A DNA stretch of 64,000 nucleotides from Acinetobacter nosocomialis. Lineage in GTDB: Bacteria; Pseudomonadota; Gammaproteobacteria; Pseudomonadales; Moraxellaceae. This document shows, piece after piece, positions 40,939-50,762 of this stretch. A program made the translations under genes and the position numbers. Every line of letters starts with the position of its first letter. The first letter of the stretch is position 1. A model generated the notes under the pieces. It did not search any database. It was not told the origin of the DNA and saw nothing but the letters and a program-made list of their open reading frames with translations. The stretch covers positions 3,224,001 to 3,288,000 of the forward strand of contig CP107049.1 in NCBI GenBank assembly GCA_025736915.1, written 5' to 3'.

Positions 40939-42198
40939 TTAAAACTTTTTGGTGTAGTTTACAAACAGGCGGTCTTCACCAAAGTCATTGCCATGTTTAA
41001 CGTTGTAATCAATCCGAATATATTGCAGGGCAACACCTTTTAAGAATGGCTGTTGAAACGCATAGTTTAAAATCACATTCGACTCGGTTTCATGATTTTT
41101 CTCACCATTCGCTGCCTTGAAATCATTTCCGTAAACATATTTCACCATCGCATTTAGGCCCGGTACATAGTCTTTAAAGTCATAGCCGTACATCACATGG
41201 TAAGACTTTTCGTCTTCTTTAAAGAAACCTGTTGCATTCCAGTTAATGAAATAGGTCTCTGGTAAAAAGCCATCTGGTAATGGGTAAGCCGACTCACCCA
41301 TAATTTGTTGGTATCCTAAACCAAAGGTATGATTTTTTACTTTAAGTGTTTCTAGCACCCCGATGTTTTGCGCATCGATATCAAAAGTATTGCCATCATC
41401 TTTTGCATTGAAGTATTTAAACTTAGACGTAAGAGTAAAATTAGGTTGTTTCCAATTATGCTCAAGACCAACATAGTGCTTGTTGTAGAGGTCTTCCAAG
41501 TTACCAAAGTAGTATTCGCCCTTGAGTGACGGCGTAAATTGATAGCGCAGATCAATATAATTCAATCCATCGGATTCTTTAGTCATTCCATTTGTTGTGA
41601 AAGAAAACTTTTTAAAGTCTTCTTCATTTCGTGGAGAGACTTTTTCAACCCGACCAATTTCAGCATAGAGCTGATCTGAAAGTTGTGACTTAAGATTAGT
41701 TCCCCAATAAGAGGCAAGTAATTGTCGGCTGGCATCAACAGCCGTTACAGGCAGGTCTAACCAGAGTTCACCGACACTTAAAAGGGTTTTGTCGTAGCCC
41801 AGTTTTAAAGTTGCACCGTATTTTAAAAAGTCGGATGCTTGTGACTGAGTTTCTTTATTAAAAGGCAAAACCGTGTCCGCAACGTGTTTGTCTGAACTCA
41901 AGCGAACCGCGTATTGAACAGAAGCATCGGCCCCAATCGTAATAGGTTTGTCTGCAATTACTAAAGGGGTATCATGCATTTTCGATTTATAAAATAATGA
42001 CGCTGCCTGAGACCAACTGCCCGTATCTTTTAAGGCATCGTTATCAAAATTACGGTTGATATAGGCGTTTTTTAAAGTGAATTTCCATTCATCTTCGGAC
42101 TGCTGATTTGGATTTGCAGCGAATGAATTGCCACACATCAATACTAATAAAGTCGCGAAAGTTAAAGCACGTGGCTTAAAGCGGTGTAATAATTCCAT
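40939..42198 (-). CDS. benP: OprD-family outer-membrane porin (BenP-like)
   Basis: A 419-residue protein with a Sec signal (ending SFAAN), alternating beta-strand pattern and a C-terminal FVNYTKKF ending in aromatic Phe, as for outer-membrane barrels. It fits the OprD family of 18-stranded substrate-specific channels. It lies 44 bp downstream of benK and is in the same orientation, so benzoate uptake across the outer membrane is the likely role, as for BenP of A. baylyi. Confidence 0.88.
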   Translation of the reverse strand: MELLHRFKPRALTFATLLVLMCGNSFAANPNQQSEDEWKFTLKNAYINRNFDNDALKDTGSWSQAASLFYKSKMHDTPLVIADKPITIGADASVQYAVRLSSDKHVADTVLPFNKETQSQASDFLKYGATLKLGYDKTLLSVGELWLDLPVTAVDASRQLLASYWGTNLKSQLSDQLYAEIGRVEKVSPRNEEDFKKFSFTTNGMTKESDGLNYIDLRYQFTPSLKGEYYFGNLEDLYNKHYVGLEHNWKQPNFTLTSKFKYFNAKDDGNTFDIDAQNIGVLETLKVKNHTFGLGYQQIMGESAYPLPDGFLPETYFINWNATGFFKEDEKSYHVMYGYDFKDYVPGLNAMVKYVYGNDFKAANGEKNHETESNVILNYAFQQPFLKGVALQYIRIDYNVKHGNDFGEDRLFVNYTKKF

Positions 42199-42242
42199 AA
42201 TCCATTTCCAAAAAGATGCGCCAGTCCTCGGCGCATTTATAT

Positions 42243-43601
42243 TTACTGCTGAGTAAGCGTGTTTTGAGGGTTAAAAGTTGATGGCGTTTGTGCGGCAACT
42301 GAGGCTTTTAGATTGACCATAAATATTGCAAGTGCAGCAATCACACCCGGAATTGCAATCGCTAAGAAATTCATTTGGTGAGGAAGCTCAAGTGTGAGAA
42401 GGGCTCCTGTTAAAACTGGTCCAATAATTGCGCCAATACGGCCAATTCCAGATGCCCAGCCCATGCCAGTTGAACGAAGTGCTGTTGGATAGAACTGTGC
42501 AACGAAAGTGTAGAGTAAGATTTGCGAACCAATTGTGGCAGCACCAGCAATCGCAATCAGGCTATATAAAATAAATTGCGGACTATTAATGCCAAGCAGA
42601 ATTAAAGCTGCTGATCCCACAATAAACATGATCGTAATAACTGGTTTTAAATGGAATTTGTCTGCTAAAGCACCGCCGCCAATTGCACCGACCATGCCGC
42701 CAATATTAAGTGCAAAGAGGAACAACATGCTCGCACCTAATGAGTAGCCCGCTTGCAGCATGAGTTTAGGTAACCAGCTTCCTAAGGCATACACCATGAG
42801 TAAGCACATAAAGAAAGCAATCCAGAACATAAATGTGCTGAAGGTACGGCCTTGTTGGAAAAGCGCACGGACAGGTGCATCTGTTGTGGTGCTTTCATTT
42901 AACACCAGTTGTGTATTGGCGTTTACCTGCGTTTCTGGCGCAATTTTACAAACAATACTTTTTGCCTGCTCGCTATGGTTTGATTTCACTAAAAAGGTGA
43001 GAGACTCTGGCAAAAATTTCCAGATGAGTGGGAGCAATAACAGGGGAATACCCGCAATTAAAAACATGATTTGCCAGCCCATGTCTTTCACGAGCCATGC
43101 ACCAAGTAGCGCAGATGTCATGCCGCCAATTGCATAGCCACTAAACATGATTGCGACCAATGTACTGCGAATTTTTTTAGGGGCGTATTCGGTCATAAGC
43201 GCAACGACGTTTGGCATAACGCCACCAATCCCAAGGCCTGCAATAAAGCGCAAAATAGCAAACTCAGTTGGTCCTTTGGCAAAGGCACCAATAAAGGTAA
43301 ATCCGCTAAATAAGGTGACACAAATCAGGATGGTTTTTTTACGTCCCAGTTTGTCTGAAAGTGTGCCGAAAATCATGGCACCAAACATCATGCCGAATAG
43401 AGCGGCACTGGCGAGTAAACCAGCTTCTACCGCAGTTAATGACCATTGCTGCATTAACAGAGGAAGAGCAACCCCATAAATAACTAAATCATATCCATCA
43501 AAAATAATAATAAGTAAGCACCAGATTAAAACTTTCCAATGAAAAGATGTAAAACTGGCTTTATCAATTAACTCATTAATATTAACTTTGCTCGTGTCCA
43601 T
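42243..43601 (-). CDS. benK: Benzoate MFS transporter BenK
   Basis: A 12-helix major facilitator of the aromatic acid:H+ symporter family. It has the family N-terminus FHWKVLIWCLLIIIFDGYDL with the conserved DGYD, the GTLSDKLGRKK loop between helices 2 and 3, and GGALADKF at the equivalent C-half position. It moves benzoate across the inner membrane. I chose ATG 43601 because GGAGGTG lies 6 nt before it; a longer frame from 43628 overlaps that site. A BenM-like half-site pair lies about 100 bp upstream. Confidence 0.93.
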   Translation of the reverse strand: MDTSKVNINELIDKASFTSFHWKVLIWCLLIIIFDGYDLVIYGVALPLLMQQWSLTAVEAGLLASAALFGMMFGAMIFGTLSDKLGRKKTILICVTLFSGFTFIGAFAKGPTEFAILRFIAGLGIGGVMPNVVALMTEYAPKKIRSTLVAIMFSGYAIGGMTSALLGAWLVKDMGWQIMFLIAGIPLLLLPLIWKFLPESLTFLVKSNHSEQAKSIVCKIAPETQVNANTQLVLNESTTTDAPVRALFQQGRTFSTFMFWIAFFMCLLMVYALGSWLPKLMLQAGYSLGASMLFLFALNIGGMVGAIGGGALADKFHLKPVITIMFIVGSAALILLGINSPQFILYSLIAIAGAATIGSQILLYTFVAQFYPTALRSTGMGWASGIGRIGAIIGPVLTGALLTLELPHQMNFLAIAIPGVIAALAIFMVNLKASVAAQTPSTFNPQNTLTQQ

Positions 43602-43694
43602 TTTCTTCACCTCCAATTTGTGAAGCATCGCGTTATTTTTTAATAAACTATTTTGTTATTGGATTAGAGTCAAAAACCTAATTGATATATCTTT

Positions 43695-43709
43695 ATGTCT
43701 TTAAGGTAT
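43695..43709. promoter_or_regulatory. Putative BenM/CatM binding site upstream of benK
   Basis: ATGT-N7-GTAT with core CTTTAAG. It closely matches the two half-site pairs in the benM-benA gap and the LysR consensus ATAC-N7-GTAT of BenM/CatM. It is centred about 100 bp before the benK start. Confidence 0.5.
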
Positions 43710-43989
43710 TGTGCTTTTATTGGTTTAATTATTTGAAAAATATATATTTATTTTTATTGTTTTAGCTGACTGTGTTGTGTCTTTAAAATGGGGTTAAATA
43801 TTGTATTATGAGAATTTTAAGTATTTTATAGATGTTTTTTTTAGAGATTTTATTGGTAATAATCACAGCTAAAAATATAGCTAAATTTATATTATGAATT
43901 GAAGTGAAAATATAAAAACAAAATACTAAAGTCTATTATTTAACTGTTTTGGAAATTGATCTTAAAAATGAAATTTAATCTATATTCAA

Positions 43990-44043
43990 TAAAAAATCGC
44001 CAAATCAGAATTAGCAAAATATTTGCATCCTGATTTGGCGATT
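43990..44043 (-). terminator. Intrinsic terminator of the benABCDE transcript
   Basis: A 14-bp perfect stem (AATCGCCAAATCAG, 43995-44008, with its complement 44030-44043) encloses a 21-nt loop that itself can form a small hairpin. Read leftward, it ends in TTTTTTATTG. Confidence 0.75.
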
Positions 44044-44081
44044 GAGGTTTTATTTTAGTGGCGGGTGCTTAGATAAAAAAC

Positions 44082-45275
44082 TTAATTTGTGGCTGGCGTT
44101 GAGCGTGGTGTGAGAATGAAATGGGCGATTACACCAATACAAATACCCCAAAAGACTGAGCTTAATCCAAGGAAATGCATGCCTGATGCTGTCGCTAAAA
44201 AGGTAATAAGTGCAGCATCACGTTGACTGTCATTTTTCATGGCAACAGAAATATTGGTGGCAATCGCTCCAAGTAAGGCTAAACCTGCCAGTGCTGCCAC
44301 CAACTCTTTAGGAAGTAAGCTAAATAGCATGACAATACTGCCAGCAAATAAGCCACCTAAAATATAAAAAATTCCGTTGGCGATTCCTGCGATGTAACGC
44401 TTTTCTTTCAGTTCATGCGCATCTTTGCCTATGCATAAAGCTGCGGTAATTGAGGCAAGCACAATCGTAATACCACCGACACAGGCAACAGCTAAAGAGG
44501 CAATACTAGTGACAGTAATAATGGGTTTGGCTTGGGTGTCGTAACCGCTAAGTTTCATAATCGCCATACCCGGTAAAAATTGGCCGGTTAGGCTGACTAA
44601 AATGAGAGGAACAGCGAGGTTGAGTGTTGAGTTCCATGTCCATTCGGGGTTAATCCACTGTGGAATAGCTAAACTAAAACTCACATCAACCGGATTCATT
44701 TTTCCTAAAATGAGGCTCAATAAAACTCCAGCAGCTAACACCCAGATCATGGTGTAGCGCGGCATTAAACGTTTGGCAATTAAAAAGACAATGAGCATGC
44801 TAAAGACAATAAAAGGCATGCTATCAGACGCGGTAAATAGGCCAATACCGAACTGAAAAAGAATACCCGCCATCATGCCGGCAGCGACGTCTTGAGGAAT
44901 CCACTTCAGTAACTTGTCGAAGTAACCTGTAACGCCAATTAAAAAAATAACGATGGCAGAAGTAATGTAGGCGGCTACTGCTTCATTCAATGAGACGTGT
45001 GGAAATAGGGTAACTAACAAGGCCGTACCCGGTGCAGACCACGCGGTGATGACAGGCGTTTTATATTTAATAGAAAGATAAATACCTGAAACGGCGGCAC
45101 CAATTGAGATTCCCCAAATCCATGACACCATCATGTCGGTGGACACATGGGCGCGCTGAGCAGCTTGGAAAAAAATAATCAGTGGGCCTGAGTAAGAAAT
45201 TAAAACCGCAAGAAAGCCAGCAACTGTTGCTGATATGGACCAGTCATTTTTTAATGTCGTGAACAGGGTTGCCAT
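44082..45275 (-). CDS. benE: BenE-family benzoate transporter
   Basis: A 397-residue integral membrane protein with about 12 hydrophobic segments belonging to the BenE benzoate:H+ symporter family. It has ISATVAGFLAVLISYSGP near the N-terminus and WSAPGTALL and GIFYILGGLFAGSIV further in. It is the second benzoate uptake route in the cluster besides BenK. GGAGG lies 9 nt before the ATG, and it is the last gene of the benABCDE run. Confidence 0.92.
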   Translation of the reverse strand: MATLFTTLKNDWSISATVAGFLAVLISYSGPLIIFFQAAQRAHVSTDMMVSWIWGISIGAAVSGIYLSIKYKTPVITAWSAPGTALLVTLFPHVSLNEAVAAYITSAIVIFLIGVTGYFDKLLKWIPQDVAAGMMAGILFQFGIGLFTASDSMPFIVFSMLIVFLIAKRLMPRYTMIWVLAAGVLLSLILGKMNPVDVSFSLAIPQWINPEWTWNSTLNLAVPLILVSLTGQFLPGMAIMKLSGYDTQAKPIITVTSIASLAVACVGGITIVLASITAALCIGKDAHELKEKRYIAGIANGIFYILGGLFAGSIVMLFSLLPKELVAALAGLALLGAIATNISVAMKNDSQRDAALITFLATASGMHFLGLSSVFWGICIGVIAHFILTPRSTPATN

Positions 45276-45332
45276 GTGTGATTGCCTCCATGCAAATCAT
45301 GTTATTTACCCAATCATGTAAAAAGATCAGGG

Positions 45333-46118
45333 TTAACCCTGATCTCCACCTCCGACCGAAATAACCGATCCGGTCATATAGGATGCATCGTCTGATGCAA
45401 GAAATAAAATTGCATTGACTTGTTCTTGAATTGTGCCATAACGGCCCATAAATGTTCGATCTATGGTTTGATCAACCACTTGCTGCATCCAGTCTTTTTC
45501 ATTTTGACTTAACGGATTGGCATTTCGTGGCACTTTGCGAGGTGGTGCTTCGGTTCCGCCAGTCGCAACGGCATTGACTCGAATTCCATCTTTAGCATGT
45601 TCAAAAGCAAGCGATGCTGTTAGAGCATTTACACCACCTTTAGATGCAGAGTAGGGAATACGATTAATACCACGGGTTGCAATTGAAGAGACATTTACAA
45701 TAACACCCGCTTGTTGCTTAATCATGGCAGGTAATACAGCACGGCAGCACCATAATGTTGGAAACAATGAGCGATTTACTTCCTTAATGATCTCTTCTTC
45801 GGAAAACTCTTCAAAAGGTTTCATCCAGATCGCGCCACCTACATTATTAATCAGGATATCTACCCGACCATAATGTTCGATGGCTTTTTCAACTACTGCT
45901 TGCGCACCTGCATAGGTTTCAAGGTCAGCATTAATCGTGACGGCATTGCCATTTGCACTCTGAATTTCTTTGAGAACTTCCTCAACATATTCAGAGCGGT
46001 CAGCCATGATGACTTGGCCGCCTTCAGCTGCAACTTGCAGTGCCACGCCACGGCCAATACCTTGAGCACTACCCGTAACAATCACGACTTTATCGGTAAA
46101 TCTTTGACGGTTTGACAT
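45333..46118 (-). CDS. benD: Benzoate cis-diol dehydrogenase
   Basis: Short-chain dehydrogenase that oxidises and decarboxylates the benzoate 1,2-cis-dihydrodiol to catechol with NAD+. The cofactor motif TGSAQGIGRG, NNVGG, VSSIATRGINRIPYSASKGG (Ser, Tyr, Lys triad) and a conserved GGGDQG end are present. ATG 46118 is preceded by AAGGTGGAG; a GTG at 46133 would overlap that site. It starts about 20 bp after benC. Confidence 0.95.
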   Translation of the reverse strand: MSNRQRFTDKVVIVTGSAQGIGRGVALQVAAEGGQVIMADRSEYVEEVLKEIQSANGNAVTINADLETYAGAQAVVEKAIEHYGRVDILINNVGGAIWMKPFEEFSEEEIIKEVNRSLFPTLWCCRAVLPAMIKQQAGVIVNVSSIATRGINRIPYSASKGGVNALTASLAFEHAKDGIRVNAVATGGTEAPPRKVPRNANPLSQNEKDWMQQVVDQTIDRTFMGRYGTIQEQVNAILFLASDDASYMTGSVISVGGGDQG

Positions 46119-46139
46119 AGATAACTTCTCCACCTTGAA

Positions 46140-47186
<1,047 letters not shown>

Positions 47187-47187
47187 T

Positions 47188-47221
47188 TACCCTCAGCCAA
47201 CAGTCCGTTTAACTGAGGGGG
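47188..47221 (-). other. Hairpin between benB and benC
   Basis: CCCTCAG (47190-47196) and CTGAGGG (47213-47219) form a 7-bp stem in the benB-benC gap. On the transcript it is followed by TAAAAG, not a T-run. It could tune relative expression or mRNA stability of BenAB against BenC. Confidence 0.45.
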
Positions 47222-47227
47222 TATGTC

Positions 47228-47728
47228 TTAAAGGTGGTAGATATCAATGACTTGATTGATATAGTCATTTTTCAAAACGACATACTTGCTCAAGATTTTT
47301 GGTTGATCACCTGAAAAATCGATCACATAACGTGACATACCGAAATAGCTGTAATTTGTCTTGTAACGGAAACTCAAGGTATTCCAGTTAAACCGAACAG
47401 TAACTTTGTCGCCGTCGCGCTCTACGACTTCAACGTTGGCAATATTGTGGCTTGTGCGTGTGTCTGGCATGGTTGCAGATGAGCGCTCGGTTTTAATACG
47501 GAACACACGATCTTCTAAACCTTGACGGTCTGGATAATAAATAAGTGAAATTTCAGACTGTGGATCTTCAGTTAATCTATCGTCGTCATCCCAAGCTGGC
47601 ATCCAGAAAGACGCTTCGGGTGCATAGCATTCAATCCAATCTTCCCATTGTTCATCATCTAAAAAGCGAGCTTCACGATAGAGAAACTGAGCAATATTTT
47701 CTAAAGTTGCTTTGTCTTGAGGACTCAT
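47228..47728 (-). CDS. benB: Benzoate 1,2-dioxygenase small (beta) subunit
   Basis: The 166-residue beta subunit of the ring-hydroxylating dioxygenase, with a cystatin-like fold. [21 protein letters not shown] near the N-terminus is typical. It has a structural role in the alpha3beta3 hexamer. It overlaps benA by 4 nt (ATGA), indicating translational coupling. GGGAGAAA precedes the ATG. Confidence 0.96.
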   Translation of the reverse strand: MSPQDKATLENIAQFLYREARFLDDEQWEDWIECYAPEASFWMPAWDDDDRLTEDPQSEISLIYYPDRQGLEDRVFRIKTERSSATMPDTRTSHNIANVEVVERDGDKVTVRFNWNTLSFRYKTNYSYFGMSRYVIDFSGDQPKILSKYVVLKNDYINQVIDIYHL

Positions 47729-49107
47729 GCTGTTTCTCCCTGATCAGCAATTTCTTTCTCTGATGCAATCGCGTGTTTCATGGTGTGTAACCAATATTGA
47801 TGTTGGGCAAGATAAAGACCTTCATCTTCAGTTTTGATGCCACTTAACATTGGTTTTAAACCGATTTCGTTCGCTGCATCGTCTGGTCCATAAATCCAGT
47901 GTTTTGAACCGCGGCACATATCATTCCACTCAAGGGCAATACCTGCGTAGCCTGCCTGACAAGCACGGAATTCTTCTAAATCGTCTGGTGTTGCCATGCC
48001 TGAAGCATTAAAGAAATCTTCATATTGACGGATACGACGTGCGCGAGCTTCAGGTGCTTCGCCTTTAGGTGCGATACAGTAAATGGTGACTTCAGTTCTA
48101 TTAACCGAAAGTGGGCGAAGTACACGAATTTGCGAACCGAACTGATCCATCAAATAAACGTTTGGATAGAGGCATAAGTTACGCGAACGCTCAATCATCC
48201 ATTTCGACATTGCTTCACCGTATTTTTCGGTGTATTCATCTGCTTTCGGGAAGTTTGGACGGTCTTCTGGGTTTGCCCATTGTGTCCAAAGCAACATATG
48301 GCCATTTTCAAAGCCATACGAGCCACCGCCTTGTTTACCCCAAGAACCTGCACTCATCGCACGGATGTTATCGGCAGCTTGAGTTTCTTTACGGTGTTGA
48401 GTTGTTGCCGCATAGTTCCAGTGCACAGCAGAAACGTGGTAACCGTCGGCACCATTTTCAGCGGTGAGTTTCCAGTTACCTTCATAGGTATAGGTAGATG
48501 AACCACGTAAAACTTCCAAACCATGTTCAGACTGGTCAACAATCATGTCGATGATTTTGGTGGTTTCACCCAAGAATTCTTCAAGTGAAGGAACATCGGG
48601 ATTTAAGCTACCAAATAAGAAACCTTTGTAGCTCTCAAAACGAGCCACTTTTTTAAGGTCATGTGAGCCTTCTTGATTAAAGCAGTCCGAGTAACCAGCT
48701 TCGCTTGGGTCTTTAACCTTGAGTAATTTACCTGAGTTGTTAAAAGTCCAGCCATGGAAAGGGCAGGTATATGTTGCTTTGTTACCACGCTTGTGACGGC
48801 AAAGTTGTGCTCCGCGGTGTGAACACGCATTGATCATGGCATTGAGTTCGCCGTTACGGTTGCGGGCAATAATGACCGGCTGACGACCAATGTGAGTGGT
48901 GTAGTAGTCATTATTGTTTGGAATTTGGCTTTCGTGCGCTAAGTAAACCCAATTACCTTCGAAGATATATTTCATTTCGAGGTCAAATAGGGCTTCGTCA
49001 GTAAACACTGAGCGATGAAGTTTAAATTCACCTGTATCGATATTATCTACAAGTAATTCATCAATACGGTCAAGATGGCTAGTATTGATTACAGGAATAC
49101 GTGGCAT
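47725..49107 (-). CDS. benA: Benzoate 1,2-dioxygenase large (alpha) subunit
   Basis: Catalytic subunit that adds O2 to benzoate to give the cis-diol. The Rieske centre is [11 protein letters not shown] plus CPFHGWTF. The mononuclear iron site lies around the [13 protein letters not shown] segment. The product from ATG 49107 is about 460 residues, beginning [11 protein letters not shown], with GGAG upstream. The longer frame to 49146 is unlikely. It is the first gene of the benABCDE operon, divergent from benM. Confidence 0.96.
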   Translation of the reverse strand: MPRIPVINTSHLDRIDELLVDNIDTGEFKLHRSVFTDEALFDLEMKYIFEGNWVYLAHESQIPNNNDYYTTHIGRQPVIIARNRNGELNAMINACSHRGAQLCRHKRGNKATYTCPFHGWTFNNSGKLLKVKDPSEAGYSDCFNQEGSHDLKKVARFESYKGFLFGSLNPDVPSLEEFLGETTKIIDMIVDQSEHGLEVLRGSSTYTYEGNWKLTAENGADGYHVSAVHWNYAATTQHRKETQAADNIRAMSAGSWGKQGGGSYGFENGHMLLWTQWANPEDRPNFPKADEYTEKYGEAMSKWMIERSRNLCLYPNVYLMDQFGSQIRVLRPLSVNRTEVTIYCIAPKGEAPEARARRIRQYEDFFNASGMATPDDLEEFRACQAGYAGIALEWNDMCRGSKHWIYGPDDAANEIGLKPMLSGIKTEDEGLYLAQHQYWLHTMKHAIASEKEIADQGETA

Positions 49108-49311
49108 GTCCGTTCTCCGACTTTCCAAAAGTGTGGAAGTCACCAAGGCCTTAGCTACGATCTACAAGGTCTTGATATCCTAATATTGTCAATGAAGCGC
49201 ATGAGTGCGCTGGGTGTTTAACCGTGAATTGATGAAGATGAATCACTGGAAGATTGGCAAGAGGGCTTTTTCACAAAGCAATTCATCACTTCATCGGTTT
49301 GTTGCTTGTAT

Positions 49312-49326
49312 ATACCTTAAAAGAAT
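49312..49326. promoter_or_regulatory. Putative BenM site 1 in the benM-benA gap
   Basis: ATAC-N7-GAAT with core CTTAAAA, a one-base deviation of the LysR consensus ATAC-N7-GTAT known for BenM. It lies 52 bp (about five helical turns) from the second site. Confidence 0.6.
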
Positions 49327-49363
49327 GGTTAAACTGTGTCTAAGACTGAATTTGCATTTTTTT

Positions 49364-49378
49364 ATATCTTAAAGGTAT
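49364..49378. promoter_or_regulatory. Putative BenM site 2 in the benM-benA gap
   Basis: ATAT-N7-GTAT with core CTTAAAG, ending 9 bp before the benM start codon. Binding here would suit autorepression of benM. Confidence 0.6.
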
Positions 49379-49387
49379 GGATGCCTT

Positions 49388-50347
49388 ATGGAACTAAGAC
49401 ATTTACGGTATTTTGTGGCTGTTGTTGAAGAACAGAGCTTTACAAAAGCCGCGGAAAAACTATTTATTGCTCAACCACCTTTGAGTCGACAGATTCAAAA
49501 TTTGGAAAGTGAGCTTGGAATTCAACTGTTTGAGCGTGGCAGCCGTCCTTTACAGACAACCCCAGCCGGACATTTCTTTTATCAGCACGCCCTTAAACTT
49601 TTGTCGAATGCTGAAGAAATAAAAAGTATGACCAAACGTATTGGTCTGATTGAGCGTAGTGTGACGATTGGTTTTGTCGGGTCTTTACTCTATGGTTTAC
49701 TGCCGCGAATTATCTATTTATTTCGCCAGCAGCAGCCGCATCTGAATATTCAATTGATGGAGTTAAGTACGACTGAGCAACTACAGGCATTAAAAGAAGG
49801 GCGTATTGATGTTGGGTTTGGACGCCTAAGAATTAGTGATCCTGCGGTGAGACGTATTTTGCTACGTAAAGAACGCTTGGTGGTTGCGGCGCATACGAGT
49901 CATCCGATTGCTCAGCGTACCGAAGGTGTATATTTGGCCGATCTCATTGATGAAAAGATGTTTATGTATCCCACTTCTCCAAAGCCTAATTTTTCGACCC
50001 AGCTTTTAAATATTTTTGCCGAGCACAGTTTGGTTCCAAAAAATATGCATGAAATACGGGAAATTCAACTGGCTTTGGGTTTGGTGGCAGCAGGTGAAGG
50101 TTTGTGTATTATTCCTGCCAGCGCCGATACCATTCGTTTTCCTCATTTAAATTACATTCCGATTTTAGATAACGGCGCAGTCAGTCCGATTTTCATTACT
50201 GCTCGCGCAATGGACCGAAGTGAAGACTTACAGCTTTTATTTGATTGTATTTATCAGGTTTATGATCTTGAAGGTATTCCATATAAACGTACCGTTTTCA
50301 CGCTCGATCAGAATCCGATAGATGATTCAGACGGTATCGATTTTTAA
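49388..50347 (+). CDS. benM: LysR-type activator BenM
   Basis: A 319-residue LysR regulator. The winged-helix domain MELRHLRYFVAVVEEQSFTKAAEKLFIAQPPLSRQI matches BenM/CatM, and the effector domain has SLLYGLLPR, IDVGFGR and GLVAAGEGLCIIPAS. BenM activates ben genes in response to cis,cis-muconate and benzoate. It is divergent from benA with two half-site pairs between them. The C-terminal end DSDGIDF is of unknown significance. Confidence 0.94.
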   Translation: MELRHLRYFVAVVEEQSFTKAAEKLFIAQPPLSRQIQNLESELGIQLFERGSRPLQTTPAGHFFYQHALKLLSNAEEIKSMTKRIGLIERSVTIGFVGSLLYGLLPRIIYLFRQQQPHLNIQLMELSTTEQLQALKEGRIDVGFGRLRISDPAVRRILLRKERLVVAAHTSHPIAQRTEGVYLADLIDEKMFMYPTSPKPNFSTQLLNIFAEHSLVPKNMHEIREIQLALGLVAAGEGLCIIPASADTIRFPHLNYIPILDNGAVSPIFITARAMDRSEDLQLLFDCIYQVYDLEGIPYKRTVFTLDQNPIDDSDGIDF

Positions 50348-50355
50348 ATAAAGCA

Positions 50356-50392
50356 GGGCATAGCCTCAAAAGCTGAAGCTATGCAGTTTTAT
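50356..50392. terminator. Probable terminator between benM and copZ
   Basis: GCATAGC (50358-50364) pairs with GCTATGC (50378-50384) around a 13-nt loop, followed by AGTTTT. Convergent genes flank it. Confidence 0.5.
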
Positions 50393-50395
50393 ATC

Positions 50396-50590
50396 TTATT
50401 GCACTTTCGCTGGGAAACCATCTTCTTCAAGTGCTTCGGTAATTTTATCGATGCTTTCACTGCTTTCAACAGTCACGATTTTGGTTGTTAAGTCTACATC
50501 TACTTTTGCATTTGGATCGACATCTTGAATCGTTGCAGTCACACCACGTGCGCAGCCGCCACATGTCATATTTTCAATAAGTAGTTTCAT
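50396..50590 (-). CDS. copZ: Copper chaperone, CopZ-like HMA domain protein
   Basis: A 64-residue heavy-metal-associated domain with the Cu(I) motif MTCGGC, beta-alpha-beta-beta-alpha-beta pattern and no other domain. It probably buffers cytosolic Cu(I) and hands it to CopA, encoded divergently. I chose ATG 50590 (GGAG 7 nt upstream); an ATG 6 nt further up is too close to that site. Its promoter has a MerR-type 19-bp spacer. Confidence 0.9.
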   Translation of the reverse strand: MKLLIENMTCGGCARGVTATIQDVDPNAKVDVDLTTKIVTVESSESIDKITEALEEDGFPAKVQ

Positions 50591-50634
50591 GTTCATACTC
50601 CATCAAGAATGAGATATTTGTTTGGATAACACTG

Positions 50635-50665
50635 AGTCTAAACCTTGTCATGATTGTAAGGTCAA
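50635..50665 (-). promoter_or_regulatory. CueR-type promoter of copZ
   Basis: On the - strand TTGACC (-35) is separated by 19 bp from TAGACT (-10). The spacer has the dyad ACCTT-N11-AAGGT, as in CueR-controlled promoters, which need activator-induced DNA distortion. Confidence 0.75.
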
Positions 50666-50689
50666 GACCAAATTTTTAAAAAAATATGC

Positions 50690-50720
50690 TTGACCTTCCC
50701 ATGATGGGAATCTGTATGCT
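50690..50720 (+). promoter_or_regulatory. CueR-type promoter of copA
   Basis: TTGACC (50690-50695), a 19-bp spacer and TATGCT (50715-50720). The spacer holds the perfect palindrome TTCCCATGATGGGAA, as in CueR operators of E. coli and Pseudomonas. Confidence 0.85.
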
Positions 50721-50762
50721 CAATACAGAATATTAAATTTTGCAGATTTGCAGAGGTGTTTG

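Larger units (their letters stand above)
43602..44081. other. benK-benE intergenic region
   Basis: About 480 bp, very AT-rich, with no gene. It contains the intrinsic terminator of the benA-E transcript (about 43990-44043) on the right and the benK promoter region with a BenM/CatM-like site (43695-43709) on the left. benK-benP is therefore probably a separate transcription unit from benABCDE. Confidence 0.6.

Noticed and set aside
50711..50730. TCTGTAT-N5-ATACAGA inverted repeat at the copA start site
   Set aside because: It resembles the TetR-type palindromes but with the arms in the opposite order, and it overlaps the -10 of a CueR promoter; probably chance.
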